A stretch of DNA of 61,800 nucleotides from an uncultured Microcaldota archaeon (GCA_903884505.1 CAISET010000033.1:1-61800); one strand, 5' to 3'. Positions 25,097-32,894 are shown, counted from the stretch's first letter. The notes: generated by a model from the sequence alone, not told the origin. Program-made: numbers and translations.

Positions 25097-25110
25097 GGTA
25101 TAAATATCCC
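25097..25110 (-). promoter_or_regulatory. TATA box of the UbiA-V4R operon
   Basis: On the minus strand GGGATATTTATACC forms a good TATA box about 25 bp before a start site that would fall just ahead of ATG 25066. The rest of the interval to 25329 shows no gene or clear structure. Confidence 0.55.
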
Positions 25111-25329
25111 ACACCCCGAGGGTGGGGGTTTTCACGAGGTAAATTGTGCCAGCCCCGGTTTGCGTTGGCGCTGCCTGAACGGAGTGCTTTGACTGCGATT
25201 CTCGGATGTAGTGCTCCACCGTTTCTGCCGTGACCGCACCGACGCTGCGGACGAATTTGCCCTTAAGTACTGACCTGCAGCATCACGTCTGGGCAAGAAT
25301 CCTGCTGAACGGGAGCGGCTGAAAATTCT

Positions 25330-25464
25330 TCATCCCCGCCCCTCGTTTCCCGGTGGCGGCTCCAATTCCACCCACGCCTCGCCCTTGTAGTGGTATGCGA
25401 ACCACTTCCTGCAGTGCGGGCATTCCACTTCCACGTCGTCCTCGTGCGTGAATCCAACGTCCAT
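25330..25464 (-). CDS. Small zinc-ribbon-like protein
   Basis: A 44-residue protein with one C-x2-C pair (CPHCRKWFAYHY) followed by histidine, and an acidic start (THEDDVEVE). A GGTGATG ribosome site lies before the ATG. One of several tiny cysteine-pair proteins in this part of the window. Function unknown. Confidence 0.6.
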   Translation of the reverse strand: MDVGFTHEDDVEVECPHCRKWFAYHYKGEAWVELEPPPGNEGRG

Positions 25465-25518
25465 AACATCACCAAAAACTAAAGTAGAGGTTCATCGCAC
25501 GCGCTCCCCTTCTACAAA

Positions 25519-25773
25519 CTATGCCGTGAGTTCTCGTTTTGCCTCCTCTGCGCTTCGAATCACGTCGTTGAGTTTCTTCATCGCTTCATCCTTCAGTCTG
25601 CTCGGGACCCCAACGTCCTCGAATTGCGCGTCCACCCACTTTTTCAGGTTGGCGAGAACAAGCTCCGCATCTTCCGCATCTCCAACTACGGAACTTGCTT
25701 CAATGCACTTGTTCTCAAACCTGTGGTCCGGGTTCTGCCGCAACTCCCGGTAGCTCACTTGCGTGATTTTCAT
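25519..25773 (-). CDS. Small helical hypothetical protein
   Basis: An 84-residue, mostly helical and acidic protein (SYRELRQNPDHRFENKC at the start; AMKKLNDVIRSAEEAKREL at the end). GAGGCGATGGG precedes the ATG. Same strand and probably same operon as the flanking small genes. Unrecognised. Confidence 0.6.
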   Translation of the reverse strand: MKITQVSYRELRQNPDHRFENKCIEASSVVGDAEDAELVLANLKKWVDAQFEDVGVPSRLKDEAMKKLNDVIRSAEEAKRELTA

Positions 25774-25807
25774 CCCATCGCCTCAATGAAAAAGGGCGGG
25801 CGAAAAC

Positions 25808-26023
25808 TCACGCCAGAACTTTGTTTCCCTTGCGCGGGTAGAGGAAGACCTTCCCGTCCTTCACCGGCCTGTTGAGCCGTATGGCGATGTACGGGCCGAA
25901 CTTCCCGTCGTTCTTCCACGCGCTCCCCACAAACTCCCGTTCACTGCTCTTCACGTTGAAGTCAGGGGTCTTCTTTTCGTTTTCCATTTTCTCATCTCCG
26001 GCGCTCTGCGCCTTCGCATTCAC
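25808..26023 (-). CDS. Small hypothetical protein with beta-rich core
   Basis: Up to 71 residues. The core FVGSAWKNDGKFGPYIAIRL looks like a small beta domain of a type common on plasmids. Two starts are possible: GTG 26023, overlapping the upstream stop, or ATG 25987 with a strong GGAGATGAGAAA site (59 residues). The same leader motif precedes the genes at 58270 and 59575. Confidence 0.62.
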   Translation of the reverse strand: MNAKAQSAGDEKMENEKKTPDFNVKSSEREFVGSAWKNDGKFGPYIAIRLNRPVKDGKVFLYPRKGNKVLA

Positions 26024-26157
26024 TCATCATAACTGTCTTCTCCGTCCCGGTCGTCACCCTCGGCATCCTGTTGTCGGTGGCACTCGGTGCAATAAACTAC
26101 GCGCTCGTCCTCTGTCTTGAAAGGGGAGTTGCATCCCTCGCACTCCTTCTTGAACAT
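26020..26157 (-). CDS. Small zinc-ribbon protein
   Basis: A 45-residue protein with CEGC and CTEC spaced as in a zinc ribbon, and a long acidic tail. The ATG at 26157 lies 11 bases inside the 3' end of the upstream DUF6876-like gene and has a GAGGCGACC site. Its stop overlaps the next gene's GTG start. Function unknown. Confidence 0.6.
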   Translation of the reverse strand: MFKKECEGCNSPFKTEDERVVYCTECHRQQDAEGDDRDGEDSYDE

Positions 26158-26167
26158 GGCGGTCGCC

Positions 26168-26548
26168 TCAATACTCCGAAGGCAGCAGAAGCACTCCGTC
26201 AATCACGTAGAGCGCGAGCTCATCAAGGGGGAAATCTGTGTAGCGGAGTTTCTGCTCAATCAGAACCGGCTGGCCCGAGTCCTCGCGCATGGTTAGAGCT
26301 GCCTTCTTGTCCGGCGAAACCTCCAGCTTCCAGAGCTGGAACGGCACCGCCGCTTGGTCCTCTCCCTGGTAGGATGCAACCGCATCAACGAGCCACCCCG
26401 CCCCGTGCATCTCAAGAAAATGGGTGCCATCCGTCAGCTTCAGCTTGCCCGCCCAGTGCCGGTAATAGTGCTCTGTGCCCGTGAATTGGTCAAGATCTGC
26501 CTCGAACTTCTGCTTCTGGTTTTCCGCTTCCCCGATTTTCCCAACCAT
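26168..26548 (-). CDS. DUF6876-like protein
   Basis: A 126-residue protein whose centre reads YYRHWAGKLKLTDGTHFLEM and GAGWLVDAVASYQ, the characteristic pattern of DUF6876, a family found mainly on plasmids, phages and other mobile elements. Its biochemical role is unknown. It heads a minus-strand string of small genes. The start codon touches a nested inverted repeat. Confidence 0.75.
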   Translation of the reverse strand: MVGKIGEAENQKQKFEADLDQFTGTEHYYRHWAGKLKLTDGTHFLEMHGAGWLVDAVASYQGEDQAAVPFQLWKLEVSPDKKAALTMREDSGQPVLIEQKLRYTDFPLDELALYVIDGVLLLPSEY

Positions 26549-26587
26549 GTAAAACGCTCCAGTCTCCGGAGGAGACCCGATTTTACA
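26548..26587 (-). promoter_or_regulatory. Nested inverted repeat at the DUF6876-gene start
   Basis: TGTAAAA (26548-26554) pairs with TTTTACA (26581-26587), enclosing a second perfect hairpin: GTCTCC (26562-26567), a 3-nt loop, and GGAGAC (26571-26576). It covers the ribosome-site region and first base of the downstream gene, so an operator or translation-controlling leader hairpin is likely. Confidence 0.45.
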
Positions 26588-26624
26588 TTCACGTTTTCGT
26601 CGATAATCCGCGCTGGGGGAGCGG

Positions 26625-26733
26625 CGGCTCTTATTCGTTTAGCGAGCTTGCGAGCGGCCGCCGCCCGCCCAATACCCGCCCTGCAGGCTGCGGGACTGGC
26701 TGCTGGCTGCGGCGGAAAACGATTAAGAAGCCG
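26625..26733. ncRNA. Covarying hairpin element, copy 1
   Basis: The outer arms CGGC/GCCG (26625-26628 with 26730-26733), the invariant CTTA/TAAG helix (26630-26633 with 26724-26727) and the inner arms CGTTT/AAACG (26636-26640 with 26717-26721) form one long stem. The GC-rich loop of about 75 nt contains further hairpins. The layout matches copies at 27818 and 31325, with different arm sequences. RNA versus DNA function and strand are unknown. The rest of 26588-26941 shows no gene. Confidence 0.45.
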
Positions 26734-26941
26734 TTCGCCCTGCGAAAGCTCCCCCGCGCACATATTGCCGGCCGGCATCAGAGGCCGGGGGTCGGAGGGG
26801 AGGCGCTTCTGCTAGTACACAGGGACTATGCGCCTGGGGAACCAAGGGGGAACTGCCTCGGTTCCCGAATCTGTTGTCCCTTCTGTGCGCAGCGCAGCCG
26901 TTGTGATTTAAAGTGAAAGGGGCCAATACAACTAGGAAGTC

Positions 26942-27514
26942 ATGTGTGATTTTGTGGAACTATACCAACTTCTATTTGGTTTCGTGCTCATGGTGCTTGG
27001 CGTCGCAGCCGACCAGTACACTACGCTTTATGGATTGAGAAGAAAACGGGACGAGCTAGGTTTAGACAAGGCGCTGGAGCAAGAATGGAATTTTATCGCG
27101 AGAAATGCGTATAGGCGTCATGGGCTCAGATGGGGCGCATTCTTCTATAAAGAATTGATGTGCGGCCTACTAGGACTGCTAGTCATAGTATTACTAAGTC
27201 CACCATGGGTCAAGGGGTGGAGTGTTTTCTTTCTGGCATTTTGTCCTTTCGGAATTACAGTAAACAATATACTCAGTATACTTTTCCCATCCGACAAATT
27301 CTGGACCAGTTTGGTTACCAAGGCAATTATTTTGTCAGTTATAGCTGTTCCTGTTTTCTACATTTTTCAAGAACTCGGTTTTTCATTTTTTGAGAGCACC
27401 GCACCATTTGCCATGCCCGTTGTTGTAGTCTGCGCCATGATGTTCTACAAGTTTTTTTCAAAACCCTTCCTGAGGGTCATTTCCAAGATAAAAATTATTT
27501 TCCATCTTCGGTGA
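26942..27514 (+). CDS. Polytopic membrane protein
   Basis: A 190-residue protein with about five hydrophobic segments (around 8-25, 75-90, 98-115, 125-145 and 155-170) and a charged loop at 34-60 (RRKRDELGLDKALEQEW). The gene is more AT-rich than its neighbours, suggesting recent acquisition. No family was recognised. The ATG lies directly after a short AT-rich spacer, with no strong ribosome site. Confidence 0.65.
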   Translation: MCDFVELYQLLFGFVLMVLGVAADQYTTLYGLRRKRDELGLDKALEQEWNFIARNAYRRHGLRWGAFFYKELMCGLLGLLVIVLLSPPWVKGWSVFFLAFCPFGITVNNILSILFPSDKFWTSLVTKAIILSVIAVPVFYIFQELGFSFFESTAPFAMPVVVVCAMMFYKFFSKPFLRVISKIKIIFHLR

Positions 27515-27646
27515 GCTGCTCAGACCAGACAAAAGGGAGCCAGAATCCTGATTCCCCGCGTCGCCGATTTCACAGGCGCGCCGGCGACATCATAGGCCAG
27601 ATAAATGGGGCGCAATGAAAGGGTGAAAAGAAAATGGACGGGAAGC

Positions 27647-27766
27647 TCAGATTCTTCCCGCATACGTGCGCCTGCACTCGCGGCAATAGCGCGGGTTCGA
27701 CCAGTATTCGGCGTCCCACGGCTCGATGAGCCTGCCGCACCAGTCGCACGGTTTCGCTTCCGGCAT
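27647..27766 (-). CDS. Tiny zinc-ribbon protein
   Basis: A 39-residue protein with CDWCGRLIEPWD and YCRECRR, a compact four-cysteine ribbon. GAGGACTGGTGAAT precedes the ATG. It lies 52 bp from one arm of hairpin element copy 2. Function unknown; probably binds zinc. Confidence 0.65.
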   Translation of the reverse strand: MPEAKPCDWCGRLIEPWDAEYWSNPRYCRECRRTYAGRI

Positions 27767-27817
27767 ATTCACCAGTCCTCCGCAACCCCGAAAGGCTGCA
27801 ACGCGGAAAGTGCTGAT

Positions 27818-28101
27818 GCCCCTCTTATTCCCTTCCGAGCCGCCCGTTCTGCCGGCGAGGGCACGGCGATATTCGCGGAGGTTCGGGAACCGAGGATGTT
27901 GCCGAGCGAGGGCGAGGCAACAGACAGTAGCCGGAGGCTACTGGATACGGCGAGGAGGAGCCCCTGCTGGCTGGCGACGACGAAGCCAACCGGGGTTCTG
28001 AGCCGAAGGGATTAAGAACGGGGCTGAGGCTAGCAACCGCAGCCGAAGGGGAAGGAGGACTGCCCAACCGGAAGCCGTGCGAAGGCGGCGGCTCAGCCCC
28101 G
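27818..28101. ncRNA. Covarying hairpin element, copy 2, with adjoining structured region
   Basis: Arms GCCCC/GGGGC (27818-27822 with 28020-28024), invariant CTTA/TAAG (27824-27827 with 28013-28016) and CCCTTC/GAAGGG (27830-27835 with 28005-28010) enclose about 170 nt with perfect hairpins such as CAGTAGCC/GGCTACTG (27925-27943) and GTTGCC/GGCAAC (27898-27921). CGGGGCTGAG (28019-28028) can instead pair with CTCAGCCCCG (28092-28101), giving an alternative fold. No convincing coding frame exists in 27767-28167. Confidence 0.5.
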
Positions 28102-28167
28102 ATGGTCCCTCGCACGCCCGCGCTTGAAAGGGAGGGAGTGCTGGAAACCTGGGACTTGACTGCGGCC

Positions 28168-28956
28168 CTATCTGCGCAAGAACCAGTTGAGAGGCTCGGT
28201 TGTAAAGAAGATTATGCGCGCCAGCACGTCAGTGGCAAAGTCGATTGCTGCGGCTGCGGCTAACTTCACCCTGCCAACCGGCCCGGGTGCCAGTTCGTCA
28301 CGGAGGCGCTCAACAACAACGCCCTTGGACCGCAGAAGACCGGCGATTCCCCACACATGCAGCGCCCCAGTGTACATGGCTACGGTCTCGTGGCCCTCTT
28401 TTTCCGCCAAAGCCACTGCTCCGTCGGCCATCTTCCTGTTCCGGAAATCCACCGAGAACATGACGACGAGGAAGAAGTGGAGTGCAAGGATTGTGATGAA
28501 GGCGGAGAGGTAGGCGGCAGGGGGAAGCAGCCTGCCAATGGCGAAATAAACTATGTAGGGCAGGTAGTTGATTGGGAAATAGTGGTCAATGATTTCCTCG
28601 ATTCTCGCGTCAATGCCGCGATGGACAGGTATCCCGAGCTCTTTGCCGATGGCGTCCAGGCTCTTCATGTCGCTTCCCAGTGCAGGGATTAGCGGGCCGA
28701 GGATTGGGATGCGCTTGGCTAATTTTCCCAGTTCGACGAAGACAATCAGCCAGATGAACGAGGCAGTTATGAACAGCGGGTCCTTGGCAAAATACACGAC
28801 TAGGTGCAATGGGTCGGAAATAACGGACTTCAAATCGAAAATGGAACGCCCCACGCTTTCCCGGTAGATGGCCTGCAGGCCCCTGCCCTCGAATTGCTGC
28901 TTTGAGAGTGGGAGGACGTGCATGCCACCTTTCAGGAAGACGGTGTGTAGCTTCAC
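28168..28956 (-). CDS. TraB/PrgY-like membrane protein
   Basis: A 262-residue protein with membrane segments near residues 62-75 and 130-170. The motif RNRKMADGAVALAEKEG followed by MYTGALHVWGIAGLL is the R/M and G-x2-H signature of the TraB/PrgY (Tiki-related) family, whose bacterial member blunts pheromone signalling in conjugation. Metal-dependent peptidase activity is proposed for relatives. A GTG start with TATA-like CTATTTAAC about 28 bp upstream suggests a leaderless transcript. Confidence 0.72.
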   Translation of the reverse strand: MKLHTVFLKGGMHVLPLSKQQFEGRGLQAIYRESVGRSIFDLKSVISDPLHLVVYFAKDPLFITASFIWLIVFVELGKLAKRIPILGPLIPALGSDMKSLDAIGKELGIPVHRGIDARIEEIIDHYFPINYLPYIVYFAIGRLLPPAAYLSAFITILALHFFLVVMFSVDFRNRKMADGAVALAEKEGHETVAMYTGALHVWGIAGLLRSKGVVVERLRDELAPGPVGRVKLAAAAAIDFATDVLARIIFFTTEPLNWFLRR

Positions 28957-29060
28957 AAACTAGTTTTGGCTGGACGGCGTTAAATAGGTTGCGAAAACTC
29001 CTGCTCAACAGGAACCCACGCCAACCCACCTATAAATAGTTCTGAATCGAAATAATTGCG

Positions 29061-29918
29061 GTGTGGGATATGCGGCCTGACGTTGGCGAGGTTGGCGCTG
29101 AGCTGCGCAGGCTCGCGGAGGACGCGGAGAGGAGGCCAGCGGTGCTCAGGCTGGCAGAGGTGCTGTTGCCCGTCGCGGCAGGGCTTAGGAGGGCGGGGGC
29201 GGTTGCAGGGTGGGAGTGGGCGCCAGCCACCGTGGACAGGCTCGGCTTCGAAAGGGTGGGCGACCTCGTGTCAGTGGACCGTGCCTACCTAGACGGATAT
29301 CTGGCGCTCAGAAGAGGCATCATTGCAAACCCGCTGGAACATTTGGACATTGCCGAGAGGGCCGGGCTGGCCGATTTCGTGCGCGGGCTTGGAACAGGCG
29401 CAGGAAAGGAGAAAGCCATACGCAACATGAGGTCGTACCTGCAGAGGGTGGGCACTGAACTGCGCGCGCTTGAGAAGGCTGCGTGCTCGGCCGGGGATGC
29501 TGCCAAAAGGGATGCGCTGAAAAAGGAGGTGGAGGAGCTGGCTGCGACAGGCTCCGTGTACGACCCGGCCAGGACCGCGATAAACATAGCCAGCTACGGG
29601 CTTTTCCTCGGCTACCCGGAGTGCTGCGTGAGGCGCTACGTGATTGGCGTGAACGAGCACATGAGGCTGTGGGGAGAGCTGGGCAGGGAGGCGTACATGA
29701 GGCTGCCTGCGAGCAGGTTCCCGGAGATTATGAAAGGCTATGGCATGCCAGCGGTCCCCTGGGCCGCGTGCTCGCCCGAGTGCAAACCATCGCTCGAGTA
29801 TTCAAAAGGGGCGGTTGCGCTTCTCAAGAAATATGGGCTGATGCAAGGGCCTGAGGCGGGTGCCGAGTGGCTGGAGGAGAAGCGGCTCAGGAAGATGGGG
29901 CTGTGGGACTTGCCCTAG
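29061..29918 (+). CDS. DUF483-family protein
   Basis: A protein of about 285 residues. The C-terminal half has the DUF483 signature: GYPECCVRRY near residue 193, then PWAACSPECKPS near 240, with conserved cysteine pairs. The N-terminal half is helical and Ala/Arg-rich. The family is mostly archaeal and uncharacterised; the cysteines suggest metal binding. A TATA box (CCTATAAATAG, about 29030-29040) lies 26 bp before GTG 29061; ATG 29070 is the alternative. Confidence 0.75.
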   Translation: MWDMRPDVGEVGAELRRLAEDAERRPAVLRLAEVLLPVAAGLRRAGAVAGWEWAPATVDRLGFERVGDLVSVDRAYLDGYLALRRGIIANPLEHLDIAERAGLADFVRGLGTGAGKEKAIRNMRSYLQRVGTELRALEKAACSAGDAAKRDALKKEVEELAATGSVYDPARTAINIASYGLFLGYPECCVRRYVIGVNEHMRLWGELGREAYMRLPASRFPEIMKGYGMPAVPWAACSPECKPSLEYSKGAVALLKKYGLMQGPEAGAEWLEEKRLRKMGLWDLP

Positions 29919-30005
29919 CTCGCACGAAGCGACGAATCAGCTGGCTTCATCAATAAATACTAGAAGCGCCCTAATTGTTTCTGCGGATAAAGCGGAGACG
30001 ATTTT

Positions 30006-30962
30006 ATGGAAAAGAAGCCGACCGAGCATTTCGTGAGGAACCTTAAGCTGGACACGCGGCTGAGTGGCGCGCTGTTCGCGGTCGCAAGCATAAGGGATGG
30101 TGGGGTTTCAAAGAATGGCAAGAGGTATTTCAGCATACGGATGGGGGATAAGACGGGATACCGCAGCGGCACCATCTGGCTGCACGAGGGAAGCGCACAG
30201 CAGGAGGCCGCCGAGGTCTCGAAGCTGGAGCTGATAAAGCTGGGCGACGTGGTGCGCGTCAGGTGCCTGTACGAGAAATTCAACAATGGCTGGTTCAAGA
30301 TTGATTTTGCCATGGGGCACCAGATAGACATCGTGCCTGCCGGGGGATACGATCCTGCGGATTTCCTGGCCGTGAGCCCCTACGACACCAAGACGCAGCT
30401 CAAGCTGCTGAACGATGCAATAGCCAAGATGCAGAGCGAGCCGCTCAGGACACTGTGCAAAAGCTTCCTAGAAGATGGAAAGTTCATTGAGCAATTGGCG
30501 AAGGCGCCTGGGGCGCAGACGCAGCATCACGCCTACCAGGGCGGGCTTCTCGACCACATACTGGAGGTCATGCAGCTGTGCGAAACCTGCTGCACCTTCC
30601 ACAAGGACCTTGATCGCGACCTGCTCATCACTGGCGCGTTCCTCCATGACATCGGAAAGATGCGCGTGTACGAATACAAGGAATCCGCCATTGTCATAAA
30701 GGATGTGGATAGCCTCATCGGGCATCTGACCCTGAGCCACACAATGGTGGGAGAGAAGATAAGAGTGCTTCGCGAGAAGGGGGTTGACTTCCAGGAAGAC
30801 CTGGAAATGCTGCTGGCGCACCTAATACTCAGCCACCACGGGGAAGAGGGCGGCTCGGCAGTGCGCCCGAAAACTCCCGAGGCCGTGGCGCTGCACCACG
30901 CAGACAACTTCGACTCCCAGGTGGCCAAGGAGATTGGCAGGATGCCGGACGCCGGGCAATAG
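30006..30962 (+). CDS. YhaM-like OB-fold/HD-domain 3'-5' exoribonuclease
   Basis: A 318-residue protein. Residues 15-105 form an OB fold (FAVASIRDGGVSKNGKRYFSI). Residues 165-300 form an HD phosphohydrolase domain: HHAYQGGLLDHILEV, then FLHDIGKMRVYEY, then HLILSHHGE. That order is the YhaM layout, a metal-dependent exonuclease acting on RNA or single-stranded DNA. A GGAGACG site lies before the ATG and a TATA-like AATAAATAC near 29951. Confidence 0.85.
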   Translation: MEKKPTEHFVRNLKLDTRLSGALFAVASIRDGGVSKNGKRYFSIRMGDKTGYRSGTIWLHEGSAQQEAAEVSKLELIKLGDVVRVRCLYEKFNNGWFKIDFAMGHQIDIVPAGGYDPADFLAVSPYDTKTQLKLLNDAIAKMQSEPLRTLCKSFLEDGKFIEQLAKAPGAQTQHHAYQGGLLDHILEVMQLCETCCTFHKDLDRDLLITGAFLHDIGKMRVYEYKESAIVIKDVDSLIGHLTLSHTMVGEKIRVLREKGVDFQEDLEMLLAHLILSHHGEEGGSAVRPKTPEAVALHHADNFDSQVAKEIGRMPDAGQ

Positions 30963-31030
30963 CGTCGCGTCGACGACACGCGACCCATCCCTTCACAGCG
31001 CGTGCTTCACAGCCGCGCCGTCGACATCAC

Positions 31031-31054
31031 AATAAAAAAAGGGGGGCGTCCCCC
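31031..31054 (-). terminator. Intrinsic-type terminator
   Basis: In the minus-strand direction GGGG-ACG-CCCC is followed by a run of T (GGGGACGCCCCCCTTTTTTT) directly after the stop of the 31055 gene. A separate hairpin GTCGCGT/ACGCGAC near 30964-30984 follows the stop of the plus-strand YhaM-like gene. Confidence 0.6.
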
Positions 31055-31225
31055 TCACTCCCAGTAGGGCGGCATCCCGTCCAGACGCGGCATGCGCATG
31101 ATGTCGCGCAGGCAGTCGTTGCAGAAGCCGCGCGTGTCCAGCGAGATGATGTCGTCCGCGGAATAGCGCGCGCGCCCGCAGAGCGAGCAGACGTCCCCTG
31201 GCTCGTGCGTTCCGTCCTCTTTCAC
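31055..31225 (-). CDS. Small zinc-ribbon protein
   Basis: About 56 residues with CSLCGRARYS and FCNDCLRD, a four-cysteine ribbon, then a basic/proline tail. GTG 31225 with GGAG upstream is the likely start; the open frame continues into hairpin element copy 3, which is unlikely to be coding. A strong terminator follows its stop. Confidence 0.6.
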   Translation of the reverse strand: MKEDGTHEPGDVCSLCGRARYSADDIISLDTRGFCNDCLRDIMRMPRLDGMPPYWE

Positions 31226-31279
31226 AGCAACCAACTCCGCAAGGCCGAATGGCTTGCGAGCCCGCTGACTGAGGACCAA

Positions 31280-31401
31280 CATCGCCGAAGGCGATGTGGC
31301 GCATTTGCCCGCAGGCAAATAGCGACCCCTCTTATGCGCTTCCCGAAGGGCGCGAAGCGTGGCGCCGCCCCTGCTGGCGCCAAAGCGCTTAAGAATGGGG
31401 T
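31280..31401. ncRNA. Covarying hairpin element, copy 3, with flanking hairpins
   Basis: The main stem is ACCCC/GGGGT (31325-31329 with 31397-31401), invariant CTTA/TAAG (31331-31334 with 31390-31393) and GCGCTT/AAGCGC (31336-31341 with 31383-31388). The loop has TGGCGCC/GGCGCCA. Two perfect hairpins adjoin it: CATCGCC-GAA-GGCGATG (31280-31296) and ATTTGCC-CGCA-GGCAAAT (31303-31320). It lies upstream of the zinc-ribbon gene on the minus strand. Confidence 0.5.
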
Positions 31402-31532
31402 TCCGAGATTACAGGAGCAAGCCTGAGGCCGCACGTGAGTTGGTTTGAAAGAGAGGACGGACGAGTGGGCGTGCGTGCGAGCAGTGCTCAACCTTTTAAA
31501 TGAATGCCGCGAGAACGAAATAGGTGGTTCGG

Positions 31533-31895
31533 ATGAAGAAATTAATAGTGGCATTTGTCTTGGTTGGCGCGTTATTCTTGCAAGGTTGTTTGGGGTCCAT
31601 TTTTGGATATGCACCTGAATCTAAGGTGACACAACTTGCAATCTCATCTTGGTCGGCTTGCAGAGATTCGTGCACTCACAATACGCAGTTGGACCGAAGA
31701 ATTTGTAGCCTCGAGATTCGTTCGTGCACCGCAGACTGCGTACAAGGTCAATTTAGAAATGAGAGTACCTGCGCGAATATCTGTGCGTCTGCTTTTCCGA
31801 ACTGCGCTGATGTTTCGCTGGCTGAACAACAGTGTTTTGACCAGTGCGATATCGTGTACTCGTCTTACTTCAACACGAGCAGTCTTAGACCATAG
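31533..31895 (+). CDS. Cysteine-rich putative lipoprotein
   Basis: About 120 residues. The signal sequence MKKLIVAFVLVGALFLQGC ends in a lipobox-like LQGC. The mature part has about ten cysteines in C-x3-C pairs (CRDSC, CTADC, CANIC, CFDQC), which would form disulfides outside the cell. A TATA-like CTTTTAAATG precedes it by about 30 bp; GTG 31524 is an alternative, leaderless start. No family was recognised. The stretch 31896-32093 has no evident gene. Confidence 0.65.
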   Translation: MKKLIVAFVLVGALFLQGCLGSIFGYAPESKVTQLAISSWSACRDSCTHNTQLDRRICSLEIRSCTADCVQGQFRNESTCANICASAFPNCADVSLAEQQCFDQCDIVYSSYFNTSSLRP

Positions 31896-32093
31896 TGATG
31901 CGGAAGGCCAAGGAGGCTTTAGGTTTTCGACTTGAAGTGGGAAAGCATATCTAACTTTCAAAGGGCGAAACTGACGGACGAATAACAGAGGAGGCGACTT
32001 GCTGTGCCTGGGCGGGTGCGAAATGGAAAGGACGTTAACGAAGACATAAATTCTACTACGCACAATATATTGGTGAGAGATTGGTGAGAACCT

Positions 32094-32639
32094 ATGAAAC
32101 GGATGGGCGGATTCGGATTAAAGGGCATGGACAACGAAAAAGTGAAGGAAGCCTTGCATGAAATCCTTGACAGAATAGAGCTTGCAATGGAGAATGGCTA
32201 CTACGTGGAAGCGATAACACTCGAACACCAGCTCATAGAATACATGCTTGGGGCTCGCCTCATTGTGATACGCTTCCGTACCCTTAGCGCGCTAAAATTC
32301 CACGAAAACCCGGATGTAAGCATTATACTAGAAAAGGGCGTGGAATACAACTATGCCCGCCTCAATGACCTATGCTTCTTCTTCGGGGCATATGACAAAG
32401 AAATACACGAATGGCTAAAACGGTTCAACACGGAAAGGGTTAATGCAGTGCACAAATTCATCAAAAGGCCCAGGGAATACGCGGAACTGAAGAGAAGTGC
32501 AGAAATGGGGAGGGATATTGTATACGAATTCCTAACTCCGAAACGGGACCTGAAACTGCTTCTAAGTGAACAGGCCCCGATAACCTCACCTGTGGCTCAT
32601 CGCGGTCTTCTCGATAGGCTTCTACGGGGCTTCCGATAG
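32094..32639 (+). CDS. Helical protein with HEPN-like R-x4-H motif
   Basis: A 181-residue, strongly helical protein. Residues 40-60 (VEAITLEHQLIEYML) and the motif FNTERVNAVHKFI near residue 120 give the R-x4-H arrangement used by HEPN ribonucleases, within a helix pattern like DUF4145-type HEPN proteins. The motif is short, so assignment is tentative. It is convergent with the secretion operon, separated from it by a repeat-rich 280 bp. Confidence 0.5.
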   Translation: MKRMGGFGLKGMDNEKVKEALHEILDRIELAMENGYYVEAITLEHQLIEYMLGARLIVIRFRTLSALKFHENPDVSIILEKGVEYNYARLNDLCFFFGAYDKEIHEWLKRFNTERVNAVHKFIKRPREYAELKRSAEMGRDIVYEFLTPKRDLKLLLSEQAPITSPVAHRGLLDRLLRGFR

Positions 32640-32646
32640 GAAGCGA

Positions 32647-32894
32647 GCACGCCCCGAACCTTCCCTAACGGCACCCAGTGAGGGGCGTGCGAGTGTCTCA
32701 CAGCGGCACAGCAGCTCATCACATCCGCACGTCATGTCACACCCCCTCGCTCATTTCACAGGCACCCCTCGCACGCTATAGCACACGTCATAGCACGCCT
32801 TCCCCCACGTCATAGCACGCGCAGCTCACAGCGCTTCCCCACTCCCTTAGGCGTGGAAGCGCTACCGTCGAAAAGCTGTGTTTTCCCATCGACG
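32647..32894. repeat. Hairpin and direct-repeat cluster between convergent genes (possible transfer origin)
   Basis: Three perfect or near-perfect hairpins occur: GCACGCCCC/GGGGCGTGC (32647-32690), AGCGCTTCC/GGAAGCGCT (32830-32863) and CGTCGA/TCGACG (32866-32894) with a nested AAAA/TTTT. The 15-mer CACGTCATAGCACGC occurs at 32784-32798 and 32806-32820, with a degenerate copy at 32728-32740. No coding frame is convincing. The cluster sits at the end of the secretion operon, beside the coupling-protein-like gene. Confidence 0.45.

Noticed and set aside
25067-25219. N-terminal extension of the UbiA protein
   Set aside because: The frame stays open, but a TATA box lies inside it and the extension has no UbiA-like sequence, so the start at 25066 is preferred.
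27605-28115. Overlapping open frames on both strands in the structured intergenic region
   Set aside because: Composition is dominated by Arg, Pro, Ala and Ser, no ribosome site is present, and the DNA is better explained by paired structures.
26625-31401. Bulge-helix-bulge splicing sites or integron attC sites
   Set aside because: The central 4-bp helix is flanked by 1x3 (or 1x2) and 2x2 (or 1x1) internal loops instead of two opposite 3-nt bulges, and the conserved core is not the attC core. No integrase was seen.
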